Position numbers and translations under genes: made by a program. Of a stretch of 64,000 bases of DNA, positions 33,741 to 45,156 are shown piece after piece (position 1 is the first letter of the stretch; the number at the start of each line of letters is the position of its first letter). Below the pieces are notes generated by a model. It was not told where the DNA came from, made no database searches, and saw nothing but the letters and a program-made list of their open reading frames with translations. The stretch is from Anodontia alba. Its lineage: Eukaryota; Mollusca; Bivalvia; Lucinida; Lucinidae. Location: assembly GCA_964016985.1 (NCBI GenBank), contig OZ024827.1, positions 16,063,374 through 16,127,373 of the forward strand. Direction: 5' to 3'.

Positions 33741-33984
33741 GGCCCCGAGGTTATAAAACTTTTTTCGTGCTCAACTCATCTGAGCATGAAATTTGTCCTG
33801 TTATTAAATCTCAAATTATTAACAATTGCAAATTCTTTCTTGCTAAATATAGCTGAGCATGAAATTGTCCCTGCTAATAAATATGAAAATGCCAACTATT
33901 GTTGGCATTTTTCATATTTATTAGCAGAGAAAATTTCATGCTCAGCTGAGGTGAGTATGAAAAAACTTTTATAACCTCGGGGCC
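33741..33984. mobile_element. palindromic MITE L, copy 1
   Basis: Ends GGCCCCGAGGTTATAAAACT and TTTTATAACCTCGGGGCC. Inner arms CTGAGCATGAAATT and centre AAATGCCAACTATTGTTGGC. A second copy is at 46226. It appears to sit in an E fragment (ATTCGGACAGATACGCCTGA on its left). Confidence 0.85.
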
Positions 33985-34195
33985 TGACCAAGCTCGACAC
34001 TCATCCTGCAGTTTTAAAGTAAAAGGTAAATCCCGTGATCTTTGATGACGTAGAATAGGAATCCCCATTGAAATTTCAGTAAAGTGATTTGTACAACGGC
34101 ACCAAGATTTTTCTTACGGCACACAGATAAGAATACAAGTTTTGTTAGTCGGGTATACATTGTACAGCGTAAACCTACCAGTTTCTTTAATGTAT

Positions 34196-34460
34196 CATCA
34201 CGAAAACATGCCTATATAATGTTGACCCACTTAAACCCCACTTTTATATAGTAAAACTGGGGTTTACAGAGGTATGAATTATTTTTCTTATTTCTGATCA
34301 AAACATAGATTGTGGGTACTCGTTAGAACCGCATCGCAGAGGCGGTTCTAATGAGTACCCACAATCTATGTTTTGAGCAGAAATATGAAAAAATATCAGA
34401 GTTTTTATCTGAAATTTTCAAAAAATTTCAGTATATTTGAATAGGCATGTTTTCGTAATG
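34196..34460 (+). mobile_element. MITE family C, copy 10
   Basis: CATCACGAAAACATGCCTAT to AATAGGCATGTTTTCGTAATG, hairpin intact with minor changes. Confidence 0.9.
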
Positions 34461-34596
34461 TTTTAGAGCCGCTAATAAAACTTTTATTTGTGTTAGCATT
34501 ATTATTTGTACGAGTATTACGAGTATTTTTGATAAGCAGATCTAAATTATTATCTGGAATTGCTTTTAGACACAACATTGAACCGATTTCTTTGTA

Positions 34597-34833
34597 TATG
34601 AATCCATGTTAGACTGAATAAACGCCCCCTACACTATATATGTATATTGCATGAGTCGACTTTCAATTTTAGGTATGTCAGGCTATGTGATTTAAATACT
34701 ACTGGAGAAAATGGCTAAACTATTTGCAAAACAGTGGAGATCCTGATTAGACGCCGCATTCATATTTGGGTCTGCACTGTTTGCCAATTACGCTTTTTAG
34801 GGTCGCTAGACTAAAATGGGTTAAACAGTCTAA
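34597..34833. mobile_element. E-core MITE with different ends (E'), copy 1
   Basis: Shares AATTTTAGGTATGTCAGGCTATGTGA (in parts) and the flank CTTTTTAGGGTCGC with the copy at 60545-60777. The hairpin CAAAACAGTGGAGATCCTGA is related to that of E, but the outer sequences are not E ends. Core partly deleted. Confidence 0.65.
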
Positions 34834-34916
34834 CAAAAACTACGTGTATATACCCTGCATAAAATCAAAGAATTGTATTAATTGTCTTATTACATGGTAA
34901 CAGTAGCATCTTGATA

Positions 34917-35176
34917 CATCACGAAAACATGCATATATAATGTTGTCCGCCTTAAACCCCACTTTTATATAGTAAAACTCGGGTTTACAGGGGTATACAT
35001 TATTTTACTTATTTCTGGTCAAAAACATAGATTGTGGGTACTCGATAGAACCGCCTCACCCACAATCTATGTTTTGAGCAGAAATATGAAAAATATCCGA
35101 ATTTTTATCTGATTTTTTTTTTCATTTTTTGATGGTAAAATTTTCAGTATATTTCAATAGGCATGTTTTCGTAATG
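34917..35176 (+). mobile_element. MITE family C, copy 11
   Basis: CATCACGAAAACATGCATAT to AATAGGCATGTTTTCGTAATG. The hairpin is shortened (GATAGAACCGCCTCACCCAC), as in copies 4, 6 and 7. Confidence 0.88.
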
Positions 35177-35232
35177 AATTACATGTACCTCATTTTCGTG
35201 TAAGCCCTATCAGCACGAGGCTATTATCAAAA

Positions 35233-35880
<648 letters not shown>

Positions 35881-36163
35881 GATTAGATAACTGCAAAAAT
35901 GTGAGACTTTATTTGAGATCTCTATGCTTTTCTTACGTGCCAATCTGCTCCGCTTTGAACATAATATGACCAGTTTGTCTATCCGTCTTGTCCGAAATTG
36001 AGCACAAATATGGCGTCAACTCTTATCATATATAACGAGTGATTTCCCTAGAATTTCAGCGGGACATGTGTAATGGTATAATATGTTTTATAAAATATGT
36101 CGGCACATTGGTCATTTATATACCAGTATTAAAATGCGAAATGTGTCTGTAGCTCACGTGCAC

Positions 36164-36368
36164 TTAACCCTTCTCTTGCTGAACACAACATGCCCTGTCT
36201 TAGCAAACAGTGCAGATCCAGATCATTTGGCTTCTTTAGAAGCCAAATGATCTGGGTCTGCACTGTTTGTCATTAAATATGTGAATTTCTAACAAAAACC
36301 CGGATCAAGTCATCTGATTCGGCGTGTCGGCGTGGCATCTTAATTTATGCAGCAGGACAAGGGTTAAA
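36164..36368. mobile_element. MITE family F, copy 2
   Basis: TTAACCCTTCTCTTGCTGAA to GCAGCAGGACAAGGGTTAA. Hairpin AGCAAACAGTGCAGATCCAG with a TGGCTTCTTTAGAAGCCA centre. Confidence 0.88.
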
Positions 36369-36434
36369 ATATTTGCGTGTTTCAACTGATATATTATAGA
36401 CACATAAGCGGATTGATTCTGTTTAACTTACTGT

Positions 36435-36438
<4 letters not shown>

Positions 36439-36502
<64 letters not shown>

Positions 36503-36514
36503 TATATATATATA
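36439..36514. repeat. (TA)n microsatellite
   Basis: About 37 TA units with one phase slip near 36495. Confidence 0.97.
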
Positions 36515-37021
36515 CATGTATATTGTAAACCTGTGTATTCGAAGCTGAATATGGGCTCTTTCAGAGAAGAGAGCTGTCATAAATTGAATATTTTTGTGCA
36601 TATGCGAGTCCGTTGATTAATAAAGTAAAATGGGGTATTAAGTTACTCATTGCATAAAGTGAGTAGTTTGGGTTAAAGTGAGTAGTTTGATTTTCGTCAG
36701 TCAGCTGACGTTATACTACTGAGTATTTTAAGCACACGTTATCGGTCAAGTGAAATATATTTTGAAATGAATCAATTGAATTTTGAACTAAATCAGTCAG
36801 CTGGTTTGGTAACGACTGCCAACAGATAAAATGAATATTTAGGACTATGTCATCCATTTGATATACTGCATTTGATATATTGCATATTCGCGAGGCGCGA
36901 CCAATGAGTATCAACAACATATTTTTCTGTGGAGAAATGAGAAAAATATCAGTATTTCTAGTAACATACTGGCTTATCTATCAAGAGCTGTACCGTTTAC
37001 ATTAGTTTTGTACGTAAAGAC
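36515..37021. other. no gene; family B half-copy
   Basis: At 36890-36960, GCGAGGCGCGACCAATGAGT and TCTGTGGAGAAATGAGAAAA are the right half of a B element. Repeated GTGAGTAGTTTG at 36658-36692. Otherwise unassigned. Confidence 0.45.
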
Positions 37022-37299
37022 AGAGCTAGCCGCGGTGGCGTCAAGGATGCGCGTCAAGGAGAGTGAGCAGGAAGTTGCGGGTTCGACCACCACCGTGTCG
37101 GCAACATTCATTCGTGGAGATGTTTCAGGACATATTGTCTACGGTCATTCTCTCCCCAGTTTCTGGCGAAAGAATGTGCACAATACTGGTTAACCGGACG
37201 AAGCCTGTCATGTTAAAGTGTGGTTAGGTAAACTGGCCATGCTCGGCATGATCCCATTGGATTGACTAGGCCGTAAAACTTAACACAAGCAAACAAACG
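37022..37299 (+). mobile_element. tRNA-derived SINE (copy 3, near full length)
   Basis: tRNA-like head with A-box-like GCTAGCCGCGGTGGCGTCAA and B-box GGGTTCGACC (37079-37088); body TTTCTGGCGAAAGAATGTGC, ACTGGTTAACC, GTGGTTAGGTAAACTGGCCA; tail GGCCGTAAAACTTAACAC then CAAA repeats. Confidence 0.8.
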
Positions 37300-37334
37300 T
37301 AATGGCATGGATCCCGATCTCATCTCTGTCCGTT

Positions 37335-37570
37335 TATGGGGACTACATACACTTGGTATATTTTCATCCATTTATATTAAGGAGCAATCTTTGTGATTTA
37401 CAGTTTGCTTTTTTGTACACAAATCCTCTTCTGAAAGATGTCTACTCTAAAAGGAAAGAATTTGCTCCCTAGGGGAGCAAATTCTTTCCTTTTAGTGTTG
37501 ACCCCTTTACAGAAGGTAAAACCATTTTGACTAAGTTATCTCACCTGAAAGTCTATCCATTCCCCTACTG
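37335..37570. mobile_element. MITE family D, copy 3
   Basis: Left ATGGGGACTACATACACTTG; hairpin TCTACTCTAAAAGGAAAGAA facing TTCTTTCCTTTTAG with CTCCCTAGGGGAG at the centre; right ACCTGAAAGTCTATCCATTC. Confidence 0.75.
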
Positions 37571-38013
37571 TAGCTGATCTGAGGCTAACAGACAGGTGTA
37601 GGTTTATTATAGGGTAAATATCACACTTGGTCGTGTGATATTCAAATGGACTTTCTTAGATGTGCGTGGACTGAAATTCCCAAGCGCATTCATGAATTCT
37701 GATCTAGGTCCACTTTGGTCCCCTAAACACAATTTATGGATTTAGATTAATCTGATTCTGAAAAGAAAAATGGTAAACCTTGATACCATTGAAGGGAACA
37801 TGCTGATCGAGGTTTAAGCTTGTTGAGAATGCCACATGATTCCATTTAATTTGAGAAAGCTCAATGGAGTCTCACCTGTGACATGAGCGATGACCCTTCT
37901 AACCCACATGCTTGTGAAAAACTGTTGTTAAAATGTCACTGCTCGTATTTCAATAGTATCTATTCTTCAATAAAACATGGGAGTACTAAACGGGAGTACA
38001 TTATTTTACCCAA
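37571..38013. other. no feature recognised
   Basis: Unassigned DNA without repeat structure, coding frame or RNA signal. Confidence 0.45.
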
Positions 38014-38221
38014 ATATTGAGACATCTTAACTCAGCAACATATGTGTCAAAAGATTTGAGTGATTCCATTTTCTTACCTATTGATGTGTCTAAAAACTGT
38101 TGGGCTGAGTGGCAAACAATGTAGACCCTGATCAGATGCCGCGTGTTCCGCGGCGTCTAATCAGTGTCTACACTGTTTGTTCGTGCCTGTCTGTTCTAAT
38201 ACTTAGGGTTATTACAGTAAA
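38014..38221. mobile_element. MITE family E, copy 7
   Basis: CAAATATTGAGACATCTTAA, hairpin 38112-38180 (GCAAACAATGTAGACCCTGA), right ATACTTAGGGTTATTACAGTAA read in two parts. Confidence 0.8.
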
Positions 38222-38450
38222 TGGACGGGAAATTAACTCTCCAATTTCTTTTTAAACACTTGAAGTTTTACATTACGGACGGGTAGATGAGACAACTGTT
38301 TACTTAAGTTCAAATTAAGCCTAATGGATTGTGTTCTAAACAGAGATGTTTGTATTTGAAATATAAGCAGATTTCCCAGGTGTATCTTCATTAAGAGATG
38401 ACGTCTGAAAAACAAAGAGGACCTACTTATGTCAGCAGAAGACAGCTATA

Positions 38451-38702
38451 CCGTATCTATCTTAAATATTCGCATAACTTTTACTTCTTGGCATTTTTGT
38501 CCTAAATTTGGAATAAGTTTATTTGACGAATAGCCGGGGTGTCTCAAACTGCTGAATGAGTGGCAAACAGTGTAGACCCTGATCAGACGCCGTTGAACGC
38601 GGCGTCTGATCAGGATCTACACTGTTTGCCACTCATTCACCAGTCTGGGTCTTCACTGTTTACATAGGTTTGTCTGTCCGAATACTTAGGGAAAATACGG
38701 TA
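38451..38702. mobile_element. MITE family E, copy 8
   Basis: TACCGTATCTATCTTAAATA to CTTAGGGAAAATACGGTAA. The hairpin is extended by GAATGAGTG on the left and CACTCATTC on the right, and a second partial arm GTCTGGGTCTTCACTGTTTA follows. Confidence 0.85.
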
Positions 38703-38934
38703 ACCTACTTTAGTTTCACAACAATGATTCAGTATTCCGTCCTCTATTAAATTGTAATATATTCTTGTTTCGGTAATTTAATGTGATGTGTCTTGCATTT
38801 ATTGGTATTTAAATGCCTCCAGTTGTTGTTACCATTTCCTTTATCACAACAATAGATCTTCATCAGCAGCAGCAGATCGATAACAACAGCATCTGTATCG
38901 CGTCCTGCCAATTTATTCCTATTTGTTCCTCGCT

Positions 38935-39152
38935 TTTTAACTCTTGTCATGCTGATTAAATTAAGATGCCCCGCCCACTTCCAATTTTCAGCCAATCAGA
39001 TGACTTGATCCAGATTGTTGAAACAAACTCACATACATAATAACAAACAGTGCAGATCCAGATCAGCTGGCTTTTGAAGACGCCAACTGACCTGGATCTA
39101 CACTATTTGCAAAGTTAAACATATCCGGGTTCAGCAGGACCAGAATTAAATT
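38935..39152. mobile_element. MITE family F, copy 3
   Basis: TTAACTCTTGTCATGCTGAT to GGGTTCAGCAGGACCAGAAT; hairpin AACAGTGCAGATCCAGATCA. Confidence 0.82.
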
Positions 39153-39200
39153 CATTGTCATACATACGATACAATAGATTGTCGTGTACTAAATAAGTAG

Positions 39201-39230
39201 CATCACGAAAACATACCTATATAATTTTGA
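39201..39230 (+). mobile_element. family C end fragment
   Basis: CATCACGAAAACATACCTAT then ATAATTTTGA, after which the similarity stops abruptly. Only the left terminus remains. Confidence 0.75.
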
Positions 39231-39524
39231 TTTTAATAAAAACGACTTTCTGAAATCCATCGGAAGCAAAATAGTACAAATACGGTACTTGTCTCGAAAC
39301 AGGTTATCTTACATATCACTGCGACGCTTCCTTTAAAAGTAAATTAATTCTTCAAACTTCAAGAACAGTTCGATAATGCTTCCAATAAAACAATGGCTCA
39401 ATGGGTCAACTTACACCCAATTAGGACACTGGCGATCCACTTGACAGTTCAAAAGGTTAATACCAGTTGTGCCTATAAACGCGGAAAATACAAGACAAGA
39501 CAAGATGGCGGACAACAATGACGG

Positions 39525-39765
39525 TTTAAAGGGAATCTATACACTTTCAGGGGAGAAAACACTGTCAAATATTTTTTTTGCCTTTTGAAAAAAGGGGTCT
39601 GCTCTAAAAGGAAAGAATATGCTCCTTGGGAGCATATTCTTTCCTTTTAGAGCAGGCCCCTTTTTCAGAACGGGCTCATGCAGTGTGCAGGAAAGCAATC
39701 AGGAAGTCACTGAAGTTGCCTCCCTTGTTGGGAGAAAAGGTACCAAGTGTATCCAATCCCTTAAA
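39525..39765. mobile_element. MITE family D, copy 4 (best preserved)
   Basis: TTAAAGGGAATCTATACACT to TGTATCCAATCCCTTAAA. Hairpin GGGGTCTGCTCTAAAAGGAA facing its complement around GCTCCTTGGGAGC. Confidence 0.88.
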
Positions 39766-39947
39766 GATTCGAGTATATGTGCAAATGCAGCGCCAGACTT
39801 GATTGTGTATTGACCTAGGTGTGCAATTTTCGACGGTAGATTTTATAGTGTACAAAGAATTTGGAAGCGGACCAAGAATGCTCTGATCAGAGTGTGATGA
39901 TGCATAGGCTGACCAGTGCCTTTGGTGTTCGTGTTTGTATTAACGCT

Positions 39948-40125
39948 TAGCATACTGGGTAAAATTGTCAGCAGACAACATTCTGAAAAAATAGAATTAG
40001 AAATTTCATGTAAATTGTCTCCTTAAGAGATACCTTGCATGAAATGTCAAACCTATTCAATGGCAAAATAAGAAAAACATCAATTTGTCGTCTGCCGATT
40101 TTTTTCGGAGAGTTCTAAGTGTTAA
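39948..40125. mobile_element. MITE family A, copy 3
   Basis: CTTAGCATACTGGGTAAAAT, GTCAGCAGACAACATTC, centre TGTCTCCTTAAGAGATACCT, right AATTTGTCGTCTGCC. Confidence 0.72.
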
Positions 40126-40595
40126 TTAAGCTCCTTTTCTGCATTGGGGGTGGGGGTTGGGGGAAGGGGGTGCTCAAGCAAAGGTAATGGCTACCTACAT
40201 TCTGCAAAAGGGAATATACGACGGCGTCCGTTCCCATGAATGAAATTACGGGAGTCCTGGTTCAATAAAATTTTGATTACGACATATGACTAAACAAAAC
40301 AATGGATAAGTGACTTTGGGTAAAACATGTAATAAGATACGTTTCTGTTGAAGACAAATAAAGCGCATTTGATTGTTGAAACTTGTTTTGTGAAGAAACA
40401 AAAACATAAGCTAAAGCAACCTGATCTGACCCTGCCCACTGTTCGCTGGGGCTAAATGGATTTGAAACGGAAATAAAATCACTAAAACAATTTAACTTCG
40501 CTTCAAGTTGTCTTTTTGATGTAGCTAAGAAAATAATAGACCCTATATCATTACGTTTTATTCTTTTATAAAATATCGTCTCTGGGGAAAATTAT
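40126..40595. other. no gene recognised; G-rich patch
   Basis: GGGGGTGGGGGTTGGGG at about 40146-40170 could form a quadruplex. No coding or repeat structure elsewhere. Confidence 0.45.
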
Positions 40596-40835
40596 AAGGG
40601 ACACGATGTCAGAAAACGTACCTTCGGACATGTGCGCCCAGTGAAGATTCTGATCAGACTGCGCGTTTGCGCAGTCTGATCGGAATCTTCACTGGGCGCA
40701 TTTTGGACAGCCAAGGATGCAAAGTTTCTTAATGCGGACAACGAAGATTCTGATCTGACTGCGCTAATGCGCAGCTTGATTTGAAATTGTTAGGCGCACA
40801 TTTCAGAAGATGTTGTTTTTCACCCAGAGGCTCAT
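40596..40835. mobile_element. MITE family H, copy 5
   Basis: GATGTCAGAAAACGTACCTT, CGCCCAGTGAAGATTCTGAT facing ATCGGAATCTTCACTGGGCG around GACTGCGCGTTTGCGCAGTC; then the linker TGGACAGCCAAGGATGCAAA and a second, weaker module. Confidence 0.82.
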
Positions 40836-41020
40836 AATGTCTTTTAAAACTATCCAACTGTCTATACTCTTTTCGCTTGTAAAATAAAAGTTTAACTTTT
40901 TAATGTTTTAGTGTTTTGTTAGTATTCCATGTCTATCGTAGACGATGTATCATCTACTCGTATTATAGCGTATAATTGCAAAACCACAACTTCGTATCAA
41001 GTTGGATTATTGAACGAAAC

Positions 41021-41241
41021 AGACTGGCTCCAGTCTCCGGGGACTATTTTTTCTTATAATCTGTTAAATAAGCCACTAAAATAAAACCCAAACAAATATC
41101 ATGACAATAAAGGCTGGTCACTAGTGACCAGCCTTTATAATCGTGATATTTTTTATGTTTGTTTTATTTTAGTGGATTATTTAACAGATTATAACAGGAT
41201 CATGAGAAAAATATTTAGTCACTGGAGACTCGAGCCAGTCT
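41021..41241. mobile_element. palindromic MITE M
   Basis: A 221-bp inverted repeat: AGACTGGCTCCAGTCTCCGG left, GAGACTCGAGCCAGTCT right; inner TAATCTGTTAAATAAGCCAC facing GTGGATTATTTAACAGATTA; centre GGTCACTAGTGACC. Arms of about 105 bases with few mismatches. One copy seen. Confidence 0.88.
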
Positions 41242-41387
41242 AAACGAAACATTGTAAGGTAGACTACGAAGATACCCAGGAAAGCCCACAATCACTGAAC
41301 ACAACCATAACTCTCATGATGCACCATAGATAAGAGTTTAATTACATGAATATGACTAGAAAAAGGAGTCCGTAATTTCTCCAAAAC

Positions 41388-41583
41388 AATTAACCCTGGC
41401 CCTGCTGAACCCGGATATGCCCTGCCTTTGCAAACAGTGTAGATCCAGATCAAGAAGCCAACCGAATTGCACTTTTGTCATTAAGTATGTAAATTTGTAG
41501 CAACATTCTGGATCAAGTAATCTGATTGGCTGAAAATTAGAAGTGGGCATGGCATATTGATTTATTCAACATAACAAGGGTTA
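41388..41583. mobile_element. MITE family F, copy 4
   Basis: TTAACCCTGGCCCTGCTGAA to CATAACAAGGGTTAA. The hairpin's right arm is deleted (GATCAAGAAGCCAACCGAAT). Confidence 0.82.
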
Positions 41584-41677
41584 AAATACAAACAACGAAA
41601 AGAGCAGGAACAAACGAAGGGTAACGGCAACAAAAATGCCGCCTTGGATTAGTATACAGTTAAACTATTGGTAGCTT

Positions 41678-41892
41678 AACCCTTGTCATGGTGAATAAAT
41701 TAAAATGTCACGCCCACTTATAATTTTCAGCCAATCAGATTACTAGATCCAGGTTGTTGATATAAATTCACATACTTGATGAGAAACAGTGCAGATCCAG
41801 TTCAGTTGGCTTCTTCAGAAGCCAACTGATCTGGATCTACACTATTTCCAAAGGCAGGGCATATCCAGGCTCAGCAGGACTAGGATTAAACC
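41678..41892. mobile_element. MITE family F, copy 5
   Basis: TTAACCCTTGTCATGGTGAA to GGCTCAGCAGGACTAGGATT; hairpin AACAGTGCAGATCCAGTTCA with a GGCTTCTTCAGAAGCC centre. Confidence 0.85.
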
Positions 41893-41896
41893 AGAG

Positions 41897-42256
41897 ATGT
41901 GTTCAACAGAGTGAGCTCACTTGAGCGCTCGCATGACTAAAATTGTGCGACGGAACGATAGTAGGCGCTTGGTCAATATTTTTCTTTTTTTCTTCTTTAA
42001 TTTTCCATTGATTATTCTGGGAGTAAAAATTGCAAAAAACATCTTTCGGACATTTCATGTCAAATGCTACAATCACATACTGTTATTAGCAAATCAAATA
42101 CATCACCATCGTGAAAAAAAGCAAAACAACAACAACAATGCGAGTTACCTCTCTGACTGTATCACGAGTGCTTGCGGCTGCTCGGGCGGGCATTCGCGTT
42201 TAGAAATACAGAAAGCGGTCGCTCGGCGAGCGCTCGAATTGCATTGTTGAATGCGC
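41897..42256. mobile_element. possible element with imperfect inverted ends
   Basis: Left GTTCAACAGAGTGAGCTCAC...TGAGCGCTCGC; right GCGAGCGCTCGAATTGCATT...TTGAATGCGC. The match is imperfect but the GAGCGCTCGC blocks and CATTCAACA ends correspond. A 109-codon open frame inside has no recognisable domain. Confidence 0.4.
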
Positions 42257-42564
42257 CTCTAGTTTAATGGTTTATACGGGCATTCACCTCATCCTCAATG
42301 TATACAACACTTCATAGCGTGTTTCTGGGTTAGGTCAATTTATCAGCTACATGCAAAGTAAATACATAAACATCTTGTAATTTATAGCCTTACAACTGTA
42401 GGTTTATTATATGGTTTTCCAGGAGCCGACTTGTAATATCACTCGAGTCATTTATGTACTGATTACGGTCTCCGCCCATGGAATTAAGAGTTTGCCATTA
42501 CTCCGGGCTTGGATCCAATATACACTGGACTAGTAACTACGGTACAGGTATTGTATTTATTGGG

Positions 42565-42967
42565 AATATGTTGTCGTGGCTGAGTTTTCATAATTTTGTA
42601 TGGTGAAGTTTAAATGCTCATATTTCATTTATTTCTCCAAATATCTGAGATTTGTTTTCAAAAAGCAATAGTTCAATATATTACCTTTAAGACTTCAGCA
42701 TTATATCTAAGGAAAATCAAACAGTTTTTGTAAACATCAGCAAGACACCTAGGTACCCATTTTTGCTATTTTCGGCACATTTTGCAGAGAATCATCAGAA
42801 ATTTAACAAAAATGATGGTATAACTTCAATTTCATTAATTGTGACTTAACACTTTTCGACCAAATCTATTACAATCAATTTATTACAGCTTCAGTAATTA
42901 TCCCAAACCGTTTTTAATGATCATAGTGCTGTTAAATAGCGCTAAAATCAAGCCACGACAACATATT
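42565..42967. mobile_element. TIR element V
   Basis: Perfect 17-base terminal inverted repeat AATATGTTGTCGTGGCT (42565-42581) and AGCCACGACAACATATT (42951-42967) around about 370 bases of AT-rich, non-palindromic, non-coding DNA. One copy in the window. Confidence 0.75.
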
Positions 42968-43127
42968 TTGGCAGTTCCGTTAGTGATAAGTCCGGGTATT
43001 ATTAGGTCCGAGCTCCTGGAGAGAGGTCATGTACTAATCCGATGCTACGATCCATGGATTGATCGACGGTTATAGCGTAACCAAGTATTAGCTTTCACAA
43101 AAATCATGGTCTACGCTAAGCGTAGAC

Positions 43128-43334
43128 CAAGCTTTGTGTGGATATTTGTTAGAATCGCCTCATGAGGCGATTTTAACAAATAATAAAAAAATATGTTCAA
43201 TGAGAAAATAAGAATTAAACAAGGTCTTTCTTACGTATGATTCTGTTCATTACGGATTCTTTACAACAGCAAATTCATTTTAATGGCAACATCTTTTGGA
43301 ACAAATGCTGTCGTTGTAACGAGGGTTCACTGTA
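43128..43334 (-). mobile_element. MITE O, copy 2 (partial)
   Basis: The right border CGTTGTAACGAGGGTTCACT then GTA, and CATTACGGATTCTTTACAAC, are the complement of the left part of O copy 1 (58978). It contains a small hairpin GTTAGAATCGCCTCATGAGG related to the B/C core. Confidence 0.7.
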
Positions 43335-43339
43335 TATAA

Positions 43340-43660
43340 CCTTCGGCATTTTTATCTTGAACAAGAGTTGAGACACGGACTTTTTGCACAACAGAGGTGT
43401 TTTTGGGCTGAACAAGAGCCTTCTTCAGTGTGCTATGTGGACACTGGACATTGACTGAAGATGGTGCTCGCTGACACAGGAAACTGCTACAAAGTAAGTG
43501 AAAAATGGATTTGCTAGAATGGTTGGATTTAGAGCACGTGACTTGTGACGTCATCCTACATGGTTAGGGTTGCGGTCATTTTAAATGTGTATTCATTTCT
43601 TCCATGTCCTTTGACATGTCACCGTAATCAGACTCGGATTTAGAAGATTTCACCAAGACA
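43340..43660 (-). other. possible exon fragments or retrofragment, unrecognised
   Basis: On the minus strand, an acceptor-like ACTTACTTTGTAG ends at about 43496. It precedes an open stretch of ~47 codons (including V-Q-K-V-R-V-S-T-L-V-Q-D-K-N-A-E) up to a donor-like GAAG/GTTATA at about 43342. Further right (about 43655-43580) is another open piece, K-S-S-K-S-E-S-D-Y-G-D-M-S-K-D-M-E-E-M, ending in a stop. Codon use looks protein-like, but the family is not recognised and no further exons were found. Confidence 0.25.
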
Positions 43661-43723
43661 TTCTTTGATTATTTACTAAATGTATAACTGGATAAGAACC
43701 GTGTTTGTGCGAAAGTTTTCTAA

Positions 43724-43958
43724 ATTGTTCAAAGCTAACGATGTCGTTAGTTAACGATTCGTTAAAATTTACATCGAGTGATACGCAAATATGCTGAAAA
43801 TTTTTACTGAAAAAATGTGAGTAGCTTTTGCAGTGCAAAAGCTACTCACTTTTTTCAGCAAAAATATCAGAATATTGTGTATTGAATCCGCTAAAACAGT
43901 TAACTAAATGACCCTTAACGAGCTCGTTAAGCTAACGACGCTTTGAACAACTGGGCCC
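43724..43958. mobile_element. palindromic MITE K, copy 1
   Basis: Left ATTGTTCAAAGCTAACGATG, right CTTTGAACAACTGGGCCC. Centre GTGAGTAGCTTTTGCAGTGC facing its complement. Left GGGCCC is missing compared with copy 2. Confidence 0.85.
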
Positions 43959-44454
43959 AGAAATGAATTGGTAACATGTACGGTTGCATAAAATACAGTT
44001 CACGAGCAATACAATTCTTGTGAATCGTTGGAACGATTCTTAAGAATGTCGCAGTACGTAGAAAGTAATGAATACAACTTGATAGGTGATGAATTTAATA
44101 TTTTTATTAAATAAGGTAAACTATGCAATGTTCGATTTCTGTTAAAATATTCATTATAATTATGATAATTATGATAAAACGCCAAAACACACAGTATAGC
44201 GACAGTGTTTCAAAGACGGTCGTAAACAATGATTTCGTCTTAAGTCACGTGTTCCCCAACCCTGAGTACATGGTTCTATCCTGATGCAATTATTCAGTAA
44301 GACTGAATAGTTTCCACCACTCTGGGATGATCATAAGGCTATGCAGCCGAGCTAATTTGTGCCAAACACTCCACAGGAATATAATGTGCATGGGCGTAAT
44401 TCAAACAAAAATGCACAAACAGAGAAATTGTCCAAACATTAGCTTAATCTTCTT
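43959..44454. other. no gene recognised
   Basis: Unassigned AT-rich DNA. Minus-strand open frames are short and without motifs. Confidence 0.45.
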
Positions 44455-44666
44455 AACCCTTGTCCTGCTGAACCCGGATATACCCTGCCTTTGCAAACAG
44501 TGTAGATCCAGATCAGTTGGCTTCTGAAGAAGCCAACTGATCTGGATCTGCGCTGTTTGCCATTAAGAATGTGAATTTATAGCAACAATCTGGATCTAGT
44601 AATCTGATTGGTTGAAAATTAGAAGTAGGCGTGGCATCTTAATTTATTCAGCAGGACAAGGGTTAA
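44455..44666. mobile_element. MITE family F, copy 6 (best preserved)
   Basis: TTAACCCTTGTCCTGCTGAA to TTCAGCAGGACAAGGGTTAA, a perfect 20-base terminal inverted repeat. Hairpin TTGCAAACAGTGTAGATCCA with a GGCTTCTGAAGAAGCC centre and one mismatched pair in the arm. Confidence 0.92.
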
Positions 44667-44910
44667 GAACTAAGGAACAACTGCACGCACGCATGCAAAC
44701 ACTCAGTTTTTCGATTAAAACAACAATGACTAAAGTAAAGTGTTCTTTTTCCGTTCACTAATTTCAGTTTAGTGTCTATAAATTCTGCCTATACTTGTAT
44801 ATGACAACGGGTAACACAAGAATCCAAGCAGAAAGTCCCATTACAGTTGACACCTTAAAGTACTTATAATATTTCAGTTAAGACACCTACTGTGCTTTTG
44901 AAAGATGTAC

Positions 44911-45156
44911 TTTTTTTTTTTTTTTTTTTTTTGATTTGGGTTTTACGGCCCTTTCAAGAATATTTCACTTATATCGAGCCGATCGTTCATCGAAGGTGGG
45001 CGAAAACCGGAGAACCCGGAGAAAAACCACCTGACCATCCGTAAGCAGAACTTGGCTTTCCCACATATGACCCGAGCGAGGCTCGAACCACAGCGGTGAG
45101 AAACCTAATGGATTAAGAGTCAACTCTCTTATCCACTAGGCTACGGGGGCCCGTCA
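44911..45156 (-). mobile_element. full-length tRNA-derived SINE with 13-bp target duplication
   Basis: Minus strand: tRNA head with A-box TAGCCTAGTGGATAAGAG (complement at 45129-45146) and B-box GGTTCGAGCC; body with TTTTTCTCCGGGTTCTCCGG; tail AAGGGCCGTAAAACCC then poly(A), seen on the plus strand as poly(T) 44911-44932. The flanks carry an identical GAAAGATGTACTT (44900-44912 and 45157-45169), the duplication expected from LINE-driven insertion. It is not a functional tRNA gene: nothing pairs as an acceptor stem. Confidence 0.9.

Noticed and set aside
45070..45153. tRNA gene
   Set aside because: A- and B-box motifs are present, but there is no acceptor-stem pairing, and the sequence continues into a SINE body, tail and target duplication.
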